Part shown: one piece after another, positions 1 through 5,844 of the stretch | Layout of the letters: every line of letters begins with the position of its first letter | Position numbering within the stretch: position 1 is the first letter of the stretch | From: an uncultured Oscillibacter sp. | GTDB lineage: Bacteria; Bacillota; Clostridia; Oscillospirales; Oscillospiraceae | DNA length: 20,527 nt | Direction of reading: 5' to 3' | NCBI GenBank assembly: GCA_900551885.1 | Contig: URXS01000026.1 | Span: 1-20,527 of the forward strand | The notes under the pieces: generated by a model | What the model saw: only the letters and a program-made list of their open reading frames with translations | Told to the model about the DNA's origin: nothing | Database searches by the model: none | Translations under genes and position numbers: made by a program

Positions 1-1050
1 CTCCACCCGCAGGGGCACGCCCTTCATCTCGTACTGGGCGGCCTTCCAGCCCATGGACTGGTCGGAGGCGTCCATGTCGGCCCGGATGCCGGCGGCCTTC
101 AGACGATTGAGCAGGTCGGTAGCGGCCTCCAGCACGCCCTCCTTGTGCTGGGCTACGGGGATCACCATGGCCTGGATGGGGGCGATGCGGGGGGGCAGCA
201 CCAGGCCGTTGTTGTCGCCGTGGGTCATGATGATGCCGCCGATCATTCGGGTGGAAACGCCCCAGGAGGTCTGATGGGGGTGGTGGAGCTGGTTGTCCTT
301 GCCGGTGAAGGTGATGTCAAAGGCCTTGGCGAAGCCGTCGCCGAAGTAGTGGCTGGTACCGGCCTGAAGAGCCTTGTGGTCGTGCATCATGCACTCCACG
401 GTGTAGGTCTCCTCGGCGCCATTGAACTTCTCCTTGTCGGTCTTGCGGCCACGCAGCACCGGCATGGCCAGGAAGTTCTCCATGAAGTCGGCGTAGATGT
501 TCAGCATCCGCATGGTCTCTTCCCGGGCCTCTTCCTCGGTGGCGTGCATGGTGTGGCCCTCCTGCCACAGGAATTCCCGGTGGCGCAGGAAGGGACGGCT
601 GGTCTTCTCCCACCGCAGCACGGAGCACCACTGGTTATAGAGCTTGGGCAGATCCCGCCAGGAGTGGATGATGTTGGCGTAGTGCTCGCAGAAAAGGGTC
701 TCGGAGGTGGGGCGGACGCACAGCCGGTCCTCCAGCTTCTCGCTGCCGCCCATGGTGACCCAGGCGCACTCCGGGGCAAAGCCCTCCACGTGGTCCTTCT
801 CCTTCTGGAGCAGGGACTCCGGGATCAGCACCGGCAGGTACACATTCTCGTGGCCGGTCTCCTTGAAGCGGCGGTCCAGCTCCGCCTGGATGTTCTCCCA
901 GATGGCGTAGCCATAGGGCCGGTAGATGAACATGCCCTTGACGGAGGTGTAGTCGATCAGCTCCGCCTTCTTGCATACGTCGGTGTACCACTGGGCGAAG
1001 TCCACGTCCCGGGCGGTGATGGCGTCCACTTGTCTTTTATCCTGTGCCAT
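1..1050 (-). CDS. proS: Prolyl-tRNA synthetase, N-terminal part (3' end outside window)
   Basis: This cytoplasmic class II aminoacyl-tRNA synthetase charges tRNA-Pro with proline. Reading on the minus strand from ATG at 1050 gives 350 codons, open at position 1, so the anticodon-binding C-terminal part is outside the window. Visible marks include GMFIYRPYGYAIWENIQ near residue 40, the motif-2 region around VLRWEKTSRPFLRHREFLWQ, GHTMHATEEEA, and SWGVSTRMIGGIIMTHGD near residue 285. Motif 2 and the catalytic domain run on without the large inserted editing domain of typical bacterial ProRS, so this is the short archaeal/eukaryote-like type (usually about 480 aa), which many Firmicutes carry. 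The ATG is preceded by a modest GGATTTGAGAGAA. A strong promoter lies about 70 bp upstream, so the gene is probably transcribed alone or as the first gene. No T-box leader was found. Identity is secure. Confidence 0.95.
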   Translation of the reverse strand, partial: MAQDKRQVDAITARDVDFAQWYTDVCKKAELIDYTSVKGMFIYRPYGYAIWENIQAELDRRFKETGHENVYLPVLIPESLLQKEKDHVEGFAPECAWVTMGGSEKLEDRLCVRPTSETLFCEHYANIIHSWRDLPKLYNQWCSVLRWEKTSRPFLRHREFLWQEGHTMHATEEEAREETMRMLNIYADFMENFLAMPVLRGRKTDKEKFNGAEETYTVECMMHDHKALQAGTSHYFGDGFAKAFDITFTGKDNQLHHPHQTSWGVSTRMIGGIIMTHGDNNGLVLPPRIAPIQAMVIPVAQHKEGVLEAATDLLNRLKAAGIRADMDASDQSMGWKAAQYEMKGVPLRVE

Positions 1051-1116
1051 TTCTCTCAAATCCTTTGCATCTTTTTATGGTTTGGCCCTCTCCGGAGCCC
1101 ATTTCACTGAACTTAT

Positions 1117-1145
1117 ATTGTATCGGGCAGGGGCGGAATTGTCAA
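1117..1145 (-). promoter_or_regulatory. Sigma-A promoter of proS
   Basis: On the minus strand TTGACA (1140-1145) is followed after exactly 17 bp by TACAAT (1117-1122). This is a 6/6 and a 5/6 match to the housekeeping consensus. The predicted start of transcription near 1110 gives a leader of about 60 nt before the proS ATG. Confidence 0.85.
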
Positions 1146-1209
1146 GGCGCAGTCGGCCCAGCAGCCAAGAAACCCCGCCCGGGGACTTAGACCGGCGTTC
1201 CGGGGCGGC

Positions 1210-1240
1210 AAAACGGGCCCGGAGCGGATGCTTCGGGCCC
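1210..1240 (-). terminator. Intrinsic terminator after the amber-interrupted small gene
   Basis: An 11-bp stem (arms 1215-1225 and 1230-1240, one mismatch on the minus strand, 4-nt loop) is followed on the minus strand by GTTTTG. It begins 9 nt after the distal TGA of the small gene (1249-1251) and lies upstream of the proS promoter. It fits a terminator for the small gene. The U-tract is short. Confidence 0.55.
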
Positions 1241-1248
1241 GGGCGGCG

Positions 1249-1401
1249 TCATGACCGGGCGATGTAACACTCTTCGCAGGTCTACTGGGCCCGGACCAGC
1301 AGCTCCCTGGCCTGCCCGAAGTTCTCCTGTTCCATGGCCCGCAGGGCGTCAGTGGCGGCGTTGGATAAAATATGGTAGAGTTCCTGGTAAAGCATCTCCA
1401 A
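1249..1401 (-). pseudogene. Small conserved-looking ~50-codon gene interrupted by an in-frame TAG
   Basis: The minus strand from TTG at 1401 (or ATG at 1395) reads MEMLYQELYHILSNAATDAL... and ends at a TAG at 1282-1284 after 39 codons (...ELLVRAQ). Reading on in the same frame gives TCEECYIARS and then TGA at 1249-1251, for 50 codons plus the stop. The TTG start is favoured by ACAGGGG 8 nt upstream; the ATG has GGAG directly abutting it. The sequence is helical and recalls, from memory only, a family of about 50-residue clostridial proteins ending in AQ-x-x-AEE-x-Y-I. The C-terminal match would then lie beyond the TAG, which a single CAG-to-TAG change could create. A promoter and a terminator frame the full 50-codon version. 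Function is unknown. It may be a nonsense-mutated gene, a truncated 37-39 aa protein, a sequencing error or a readthrough case. Confidence 0.55.
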
Positions 1402-1453
1402 TATTATGACCCCTGTAAAAAGTTTCAGTAGATATCCTACATCTTATAAAGCT

Positions 1454-1483
1454 ATTCTAGTGAGGATAGACTAGAGATGTCAA
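1454..1483 (-). promoter_or_regulatory. Sigma-A promoter of the small gene
   Basis: On the minus strand TTGACA (1478-1483) is followed after 18 bp by TAGAAT (1454-1459), a 6/6 and a 5/6 match. Transcription would start near 1447 and give a leader of about 45 nt with an ACAGGGG ribosome binding site before the TTG start at 1401. It points away from the XRE gene. Confidence 0.7.
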
Positions 1484-1491
1484 GTATCTCT
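1473..1491. promoter_or_regulatory. Inverted repeat, probable operator for the XRE regulator
   Basis: AGAGAT and ATCTCT are perfect 6-bp arms separated by 7 bp. The centre coincides with the TTGACA -35 box of the minus-strand small-gene promoter, and the repeat lies 21 bp before the ATG of the divergent XRE gene. Size, symmetry and position fit a repressor site, but binding by this XRE protein is inferred. Confidence 0.4.
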
Positions 1492-1511
1492 TTCTGTTTC
1501 CGGGGGTATCT

Positions 1512-1739
1512 ATGGAAAAGTTCGGTTCGGTCAGGATTCAATTAAATGATCTGATCCAAAAAAGCGGAATCAGTAAAAACAAGCTCTGCCAGCGGGCGGA
1601 GATGCAGCGCACGCAGTTGAACAACTATTGCAACAACAGCATCTCCCGCCTGGATATCGATGTCCTTGCCAGAATCTGCACCGTTTTGCAATGTGAGATG
1701 GGAGACCTGCTGAAATTCATTCCTCCTGAAGATGAATAA
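1512..1739 (+). CDS. XRE/Cro-CI family transcriptional regulator (75 aa)
   Basis: This is a single-domain DNA-binding protein. Almost all of its 75 residues form one Cro/CI-type helix-turn-helix of the short HTH_26/YozG-like kind: LNDLIQKSGISKNKLCQRAE gives helices 1-2, MQRTQLNNYCN the recognition region, and LDIDVLARICTVLQCEMGDLL the C-terminal helices. The C-terminal LARICxxLxCxxxDLLxF pattern is typical of these small regulators. ATG at 1512 is preceded by CGGGGG at 5 nt. It is transcribed divergently from the 50-codon small gene, with an inverted repeat in between over that gene's -35 box, so autoregulation and repression of the neighbour are plausible. The gene is less GC-rich than its surroundings, possibly a sign of mobility. 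Targets are unknown. Other solo XRE proteins act in toxin-antitoxin or prophage control, but no partner toxin is visible here. Confidence 0.85.
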   Translation: MEKFGSVRIQLNDLIQKSGISKNKLCQRAEMQRTQLNNYCNNSISRLDIDVLARICTVLQCEMGDLLKFIPPEDE

Positions 1740-1771
1740 AAGAGCGGAACGCCGAAGCGTTCCGCTCTTTT
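1738..1771. terminator. Bidirectional terminator between xre and rny
   Basis: The two 15-nt arms 1738-1752 and 1757-1771 are perfectly complementary around a CGAA loop. The stem is flanked by AAAA and TTTT, so it works for both converging genes. It begins at the XRE stop codon and ends 1 nt before the rny stop codon. Confidence 0.9.
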
Positions 1772-1772
1772 C

Positions 1773-3320
1773 TCATTTGGCGTATTCCACGACCTTGGTC
1801 TCCCGCAGGACGTGGACCTTGATCTGACCGGGGTACTCCATTTCCTCCTCGATCTTCTTGGCCAGTTCCCGGGCCAGGATGACCATCTGGTCCTCGCTGA
1901 CCTGCTCGGGCTTGACCATGACCCGGACCTCCCGTCCGGCCTGGATGGCATAGGCCTTTTCCACGCCGGGATAGGAACCGGTAATGGTCTCCAACTGCTC
2001 CAGACGCTTAATGTAGTTCTCCAGATTCTCGCGCCGGGCGCCGGGACGGGCCGCGGAAATGGCGTCCGCCGCCTGGACCAGGCAAGCTACAATGGTCCGG
2101 GGCTCCACGTCGTTATGGTGGGCCTCAATGGCGTGGATGATATCCTCTTTCTCCTTGTACTTCCGGGCAAACTCCACGCCCAGGGACACATGGGTGCCCT
2201 CCATCTCGTGGTCCACGGCCTTGCCCAGGTCGTGGAGCAAACCGGCCCGTTTGGCAGCCTGGACATCGGCGCCCAGCTCTGCCGCCATCATACCGGCGAT
2301 GTGGCTGACTTCCACGGAGTGCTGCAACACGTTCTGGCCGTAGCTGGTACGGTAGTGGAGCCGGCCCAGCATCTTCACCAGCTCCGGATGGAGGTTGCGG
2401 ATACCACATTCAAAAGTGACCCGCTCACCTTCCGCCTTGATGGTGGCGTCTACCTCCCGGCGGGCCTTCTCCACCATTTCCTCGATGTGGGTGGGGTGAA
2501 TACGGCCGTCGGCGATCAGCTTTTCCAGAGCCAGGCGGGCAATCTCCCGCCGCACCGGCTCAAAGCAGGAGACAGTGATGGCCTCCGGCGTGTCGTCGAT
2601 GATCAGATCCACGCCGGTCAGCGTCTCGATGGTGCGGATATTGCGGCCCTCGCGGCCGATGATACGGCCCTTCATCTCGTCATTGGGCAGGGGAACCACA
2701 CTGACGGTCATCTCGGCCACCTGATCCGCGGCGCACCGCTGGATGGCCTGCGCCACCACTTCACGGGCGCGGGCCTCGCACTCTTCCTTCATCCGGGACT
2801 CCACCTCTTTGATCTTGAGGGCAGTCTCGTGGGTCACGTCGGCCTCCACCTGATCGATCAGATACTGCTTGGCCTCCTCGGCGGTAAAGCCGGAGATCCG
2901 CTCCAGCATCTCGGTCTGGCTGCGCTTGATGACCTTGATCTCTTCATTTTCCTTGTCGGCGGCCGCATGTTTCTGGGCCAGGGACTCTTCCTTTTTCTCC
3001 AGAGCCTCGGTCTTGCGGTCCAGGTTCTCTTCCTTCTGCTGCAGGCGGTTTTCCTGCCGCTGCAGATCGGCTCTGCGGGTCTTCTCTTCCTTCTCGTATT
3101 CGCTGCGGTTTTTCAAAATCTCTTCCTTGGCTTCCAGCAGTGCCTCTTTTTTCTTGGTTTCGGCGCTCTTGATGGCCTCATTGATAATGCGCTTTCCCTC
3201 TTCCTCTGCGCTTGAGATTTCCTTCTCGGAAACGACTTTCCGGTAGCGGATACCGAGGGGGAAGCAGACCGCGCCGCCGACCACCAGCCCGATCAGGCCG
3301 GCGATGATGGCTTCTACCAC
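1773..3320 (-). CDS. rny: Ribonuclease Y
   Basis: This membrane-anchored endoribonuclease initiates mRNA decay in Firmicutes. The protein has an N-terminal membrane segment (VEAIIAGLIGLVVGGAVCF, residues ~2-20), a long charged coiled coil rich in E, K and Q (~30-170), a KH RNA-binding domain with GRIIGREGRNIRTIE (GxxG loop), and an HD metal-dependent hydrolase domain with HSVEVSHIAG, LLHDLGKAVDHE and IEAHHNDVEP. The start is set at GTG 3320, because AGGAGG lies 10 nt upstream and the product (515 aa) then matches the usual ~520 aa. An in-frame ATG at 3386 would add 22 residues ahead of the membrane anchor and lacks a ribosome binding site. It has its own promoter and shares a terminator with the converging XRE gene, so it is probably monocistronic. 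All key motifs are intact. Confidence 0.96.
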   Translation of the reverse strand: MVEAIIAGLIGLVVGGAVCFPLGIRYRKVVSEKEISSAEEEGKRIINEAIKSAETKKKEALLEAKEEILKNRSEYEKEEKTRRADLQRQENRLQQKEENLDRKTEALEKKEESLAQKHAAADKENEEIKVIKRSQTEMLERISGFTAEEAKQYLIDQVEADVTHETALKIKEVESRMKEECEARAREVVAQAIQRCAADQVAEMTVSVVPLPNDEMKGRIIGREGRNIRTIETLTGVDLIIDDTPEAITVSCFEPVRREIARLALEKLIADGRIHPTHIEEMVEKARREVDATIKAEGERVTFECGIRNLHPELVKMLGRLHYRTSYGQNVLQHSVEVSHIAGMMAAELGADVQAAKRAGLLHDLGKAVDHEMEGTHVSLGVEFARKYKEKEDIIHAIEAHHNDVEPRTIVACLVQAADAISAARPGARRENLENYIKRLEQLETITGSYPGVEKAYAIQAGREVRVMVKPEQVSEDQMVILARELAKKIEEEMEYPGQIKVHVLRETKVVEYAK

Positions 3321-3440
3321 GATTGCTCTTCCTCCTGTTTTTCGGTATATGGATATGCTTGTATATGCAGGCCCAAAGGGCCGCATGATGCAGAAAATAA
3401 CCGGAGGGCCCCCTTTGCCCGCCGATGATTATCCTTATCT

Positions 3441-3469
3441 AGTTTAATCATTTACCGGACAACTGTCAA
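3441..3469 (-). promoter_or_regulatory. Sigma-A promoter of rny
   Basis: On the minus strand TTGACA (3464-3469) is separated by 17 bp from TAAACT (3441-3446). This predicts a leader of about 110 nt before the GTG start. The leader holds a GGCCC-TTTG-GGCC hairpin but no recognised riboswitch. Confidence 0.75.
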
Positions 3470-3550
3470 GAAAAACCGATGGAAATCCCACAAATATACA
3501 GGGCCAGTTTTTTCTCCATGCGGCCCGCCGGCAAGACGGCAGGTTTTCAG

Positions 3551-3578
3551 AAAAAGGCCGCCCTCCGGGCGGCCCTTT
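3551..3578 (-). terminator. Terminator of the amidase gene
   Basis: The 8-bp GC stem GGCCGCCC (3556-3563) / GGGCGGCC (3567-3574) with a 3-nt loop is followed on the minus strand by TTTTTC, the complement of 3551-3555. It lies about 90 nt after the amidase stop and before the rny promoter. Confidence 0.85.
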
Positions 3579-3584
3579 AAAACA

Positions 3585-3631
3585 CTCTGAAACCGGGGTG
3601 TGACCACGCTTTCAGAGACATATCATATGAT
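3585..3631. other. Gene-free stretch between amidase and rny with two further symmetric elements
   Basis: The gap between the amidase stop (3667) and the rny start (3320) holds the rny promoter and the amidase terminator. In addition, an 8-bp inverted repeat CTCTGAAA (3585-3592) / TTTCAGAG (3610-3617) is separated by 17 nt, and there is a 10-bp palindrome ATCATATGAT (3622-3631). Both lie in the 3' untranslated region of the amidase mRNA. I see no coding sequence here. Confidence 0.5.
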
Positions 3632-3666
3632 GTGCGGGGGACCGGCTTTTTCCCATCTTGCACAAC

Positions 3667-4416
3667 TCATTGGCCCTGGGTATCAATGTAGGCCGCTGCG
3701 GCATATCCCACATATCCGCCATAGTGGACTACATACCAACCCTCCCACTCACCGTATACAGTAACGGCGGCACCGTCAGGCAAATTGGCAAGGATTGTTC
3801 CCGTGGACGAGGGATAGCTGCGCAGATTCAATGTTCCGTAGCTGACCGTCACAGTGCCCGCCACAGGTGTCATGGGATAGATGAAGGGCAGGCCGAAATA
3901 CTCCGTCAGCGCCCGGGCCAACTGCTGGGCGATGGCATCCATATGGCCCTCCACCCAGGTGGCGTCGGCGTAGTTGTCGTGGTATCCGATCTCCACCAGC
4001 ACCGCCGGAAAGCGGGGCTGGCGCACCTCCCCCAGGGTGGTGGTGGCCCGGGTGGTCACCTTGTTGGGTAAGGGATAGATCTCCCGCAACTCCTGGGCAA
4101 TCAGTTCCGCAGCTCTTTCTCCGTCAGCGCTGCCGGGATAATAAAAGGCGATGATGCCCCGCTCCTGGCCGTAGCGCCCCTCCGGGGCGCCGTTGGAATG
4201 GAGCGCCAGATAAAAGTCATAGTAGCCGCTGTTAGCCTCTCGAATGGAGGAGGCGGCGGTCATCTCCGGCCGGTTGCGGCGAAACTGGATGCCGTTGGAC
4301 AGCAGATAGGGCTCAAGAGCATCCGCCAGGAGATTCATATTGTACTCCTCGGAGCCGCTGCCGGTAACGTACTCGTTCCATTCTTGCGTGGACGGGCTGA
4401 GATAAATGATGGGCAT
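3667..4416 (-). CDS. N-acetylmuramoyl-L-alanine amidase (Amidase_3) with C-terminal SH3 domain
   Basis: This predicted peptidoglycan hydrolase would cleave the bond between N-acetylmuramic acid and L-alanine. Residues ~1-175 form an Amidase_3 fold, with SEEYNMNLLADAL (E23/E24, the zinc-ligand glutamate position), FYLALHSN (H73, zinc ligand) and VLVEIGYHDN (E142, catalytic glutamate). A linker leads to a bacterial SH3 domain (~186-249, TLNLRSYPSSTGTILANLP, WYVVHYGGYVGY). The usual first zinc-binding histidine at the N-terminus is absent: the segment reads IYLSPSTQEWNEY, with Trp13 where I would expect histidine. There is no signal peptide or membrane segment, so the enzyme is cytoplasmic as made and needs lysis, a holin-like route or mother-cell action in sporulation to reach peptidoglycan. 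Its ATG at 4416 follows AAAGGAGG by 8 nt. It is divergent from the methyltransferase gene and has its own terminator. Confidence 0.85.
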   Translation of the reverse strand: MPIIYLSPSTQEWNEYVTGSGSEEYNMNLLADALEPYLLSNGIQFRRNRPEMTAASSIREANSGYYDFYLALHSNGAPEGRYGQERGIIAFYYPGSADGERAAELIAQELREIYPLPNKVTTRATTTLGEVRQPRFPAVLVEIGYHDNYADATWVEGHMDAIAQQLARALTEYFGLPFIYPMTPVAGTVTVSYGTLNLRSYPSSTGTILANLPDGAAVTVYGEWEGWYVVHYGGYVGYAAAAYIDTQGQ

Positions 4417-4462
4417 GGCGATTCCTCCTTTTCCCCAATCTATGGCGCCCGGAGCGGAAATG

Positions 4463-4471
4463 TGCTACACT
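4463..4471 (+). promoter_or_regulatory. Candidate extended -10 promoter of the methyltransferase gene
   Basis: TGCTACACT (TGn followed by TACACT) lies 36 bp before the ATG at 4508 in the 91-bp divergent intergenic region. No good -35 box is present, as is common for extended -10 promoters. No convincing promoter was seen for the divergent amidase gene. Confidence 0.4.
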
Positions 4472-4507
4472 ATGAAACGAAGTAGCCGCACGGAAGGAGA
4501 ACACACC

Positions 4508-5737
4508 ATGAAAATGGAACGCAGTTACCCCAGATACACCGTCACGCCCAAAGCCGCAGCCGCACTGCTGCGGGGCCACCCCTGGGTCTACGACACCGAG
4601 ATTCTCGCCACCGAGGGAACCACAGAAAATGGCGGATTGGTGGATATAATAGGTAAAAAAGGCCAATATTTCGGCACCGGCTTTCTGTCGGAGCATTCCA
4701 AGATCCGTGTGCGGCTGATCTCCCGCAACGCCAACGACCGCTTTGACGAAGCCTTTTGGAATCGCAAGCTCCAGTGGGCCTGGGACTATCGCAAGACGGT
4801 GCTGGCGCCGGAGGACCTGGACGCCTGCCGGGTGATTTTCGGCGAGGCCGACGCCTTCCCCGGCCTGACGGTGGACAAGTTCCACGACCTGCTCAGTGTA
4901 CAGGTGCTGTCGGTGGGAATGGAGCGGATCAAGCGCACGCTGCTGCCTATGCTGACCGATATTCTGCGGAAGGACGGACAGATCATCCGGGGCGTTTACG
5001 AGCGCAACGACGTGGCCCTGCGAGACAAAGAGGGTCTGCCCCAGTACAAGGGCTGGTTTCCTCTGCCAGGCGAGGAAGTTCCCTCCTCCCCCATGACGGA
5101 GATCACGGAGAACGGTGTGCGGTATCTGGTGGACGTGGAGAATGGCCAGAAGACTGGCTTCTTCCTGGATCAGAAATACAACCGCCGGGCGGTGGCTCGG
5201 CTGGCCCAGGGACGGACGGTGCTGGACTGTTTCACCCACACCGGCTCCTTTGCCCTGAACGCCGCTCTGGGAGGCGCCGCCCACGTCACCGCCGTGGATG
5301 TGTCGGAGTCGGCGGTGAAGATGGCCCGGGCCAACGCCCGCCGCAATGGTTTGGAAGACCGGATGGACTTCCTCTGTGAAAATGTGTTTGACCTGCTGCC
5401 CCGATTGGAGAAAGAGCCAGTGAAGTATGACTTCATCATCCTGGACCCGCCGGCCTTCACCAAGTCCCGGAAGACCGTCCACAACGCCCTGACCGGGTAT
5501 AAGGAGATCAACTACCGGGCCATGCGGCTGTTGCCCCGGGGCGGGTATCTGGCTACCTGCTCCTGTTCTCACTTCGCTACGGAGGAAAAGTTCCTCCACA
5601 TGCTCTCCGAGGCCGCCCATGACGCGGGCGTCCAGCTCCGGCAGATCGAGGCCCGGCAGCAGTGCTGCGACCATCCCATTTTGTGGGGCGTGGAGGAGAC
5701 CAACTACCTGAAATTCTATCTGTTCCAGGTGGTGTGA
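4508..5737 (+). CDS. rlmI: Class I rRNA large subunit methyltransferase, RlmI family (23S rRNA m5C)
   Basis: This is a predicted S-adenosylmethionine-dependent cytosine-5 methyltransferase. The family member RlmI modifies C1962 of 23S rRNA. The 409 aa match the family length (396 aa in E. coli). An N-terminal PUA-like domain (GHPWVYDTEI, ~18-75) is followed by the RlmI middle region (FGEADAFPGLTVDKF) and the Rossmann catalytic domain. That domain has motif I LDCFTHTGSFALNAA, acidic motif VTAVDVSESAV, IILDPPAFTKS (motif IV) and YLATCSCSH, whose cysteine is the catalytic position. QKTGFFLDQKYNR is also characteristic. ATG at 4508 is chosen because AAGGAG stands 8 nt upstream and the protein then begins at the PUA domain. 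An in-frame ATG at 4406 would overlap the divergent amidase start. The gene is monocistronic, with a terminator right after it. The exact target base is inferred from the family. Confidence 0.9.
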   Translation: MKMERSYPRYTVTPKAAAALLRGHPWVYDTEILATEGTTENGGLVDIIGKKGQYFGTGFLSEHSKIRVRLISRNANDRFDEAFWNRKLQWAWDYRKTVLAPEDLDACRVIFGEADAFPGLTVDKFHDLLSVQVLSVGMERIKRTLLPMLTDILRKDGQIIRGVYERNDVALRDKEGLPQYKGWFPLPGEEVPSSPMTEITENGVRYLVDVENGQKTGFFLDQKYNRRAVARLAQGRTVLDCFTHTGSFALNAALGGAAHVTAVDVSESAVKMARANARRNGLEDRMDFLCENVFDLLPRLEKEPVKYDFIILDPPAFTKSRKTVHNALTGYKEINYRAMRLLPRGGYLATCSCSHFATEEKFLHMLSEAAHDAGVQLRQIEARQQCCDHPILWGVEETNYLKFYLFQVV

Positions 5738-5766
5738 CCTCAGAGGTACTTCGAACAAAGCAACCA

Positions 5767-5799
5767 AAGGAGCCCGCCGCATTTTGCGGCGGGCTCCTT
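5767..5799. terminator. Bidirectional terminator between rlmI and the SLH protein gene
   Basis: A 14-bp perfect stem (arms 5767-5780 and 5786-5799, ATTTT loop) is rich in GC and followed by CTTTG on the plus strand. On the minus strand it is followed by TTTG. It serves the two converging genes. Confidence 0.85.
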
Positions 5800-5844
5800 C
5801 TTTGTCTGGTTCCGATATCTGATTTTGATTCCGAAAGGCGGGAC

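Noticed and set aside
1051..1116. T-box riboswitch in front of proS
   Set aside because: The leader predicted from the promoter is only about 60 nt, and the conserved T-box sequence (AGGGTGGNACCGCG) is absent.
1812..3215. Plus-strand open frame of 467 codons opposite rny
   Set aside because: It is a shadow of the ribonuclease Y gene with low-complexity Leu/Gly/His content and no start signals.
3321..3386. Extended N-terminus of ribonuclease Y from ATG 3386
   Set aside because: It would put 22 polar residues before the membrane anchor, has no ribosome binding site, and AGGAGG stands properly before GTG 3320.
4313..5782. Minus-strand open frame of 489 codons opposite the RlmI-type gene
   Set aside because: It overlaps the full methyltransferase gene and the start of the amidase gene in another frame, and has no recognisable domain.
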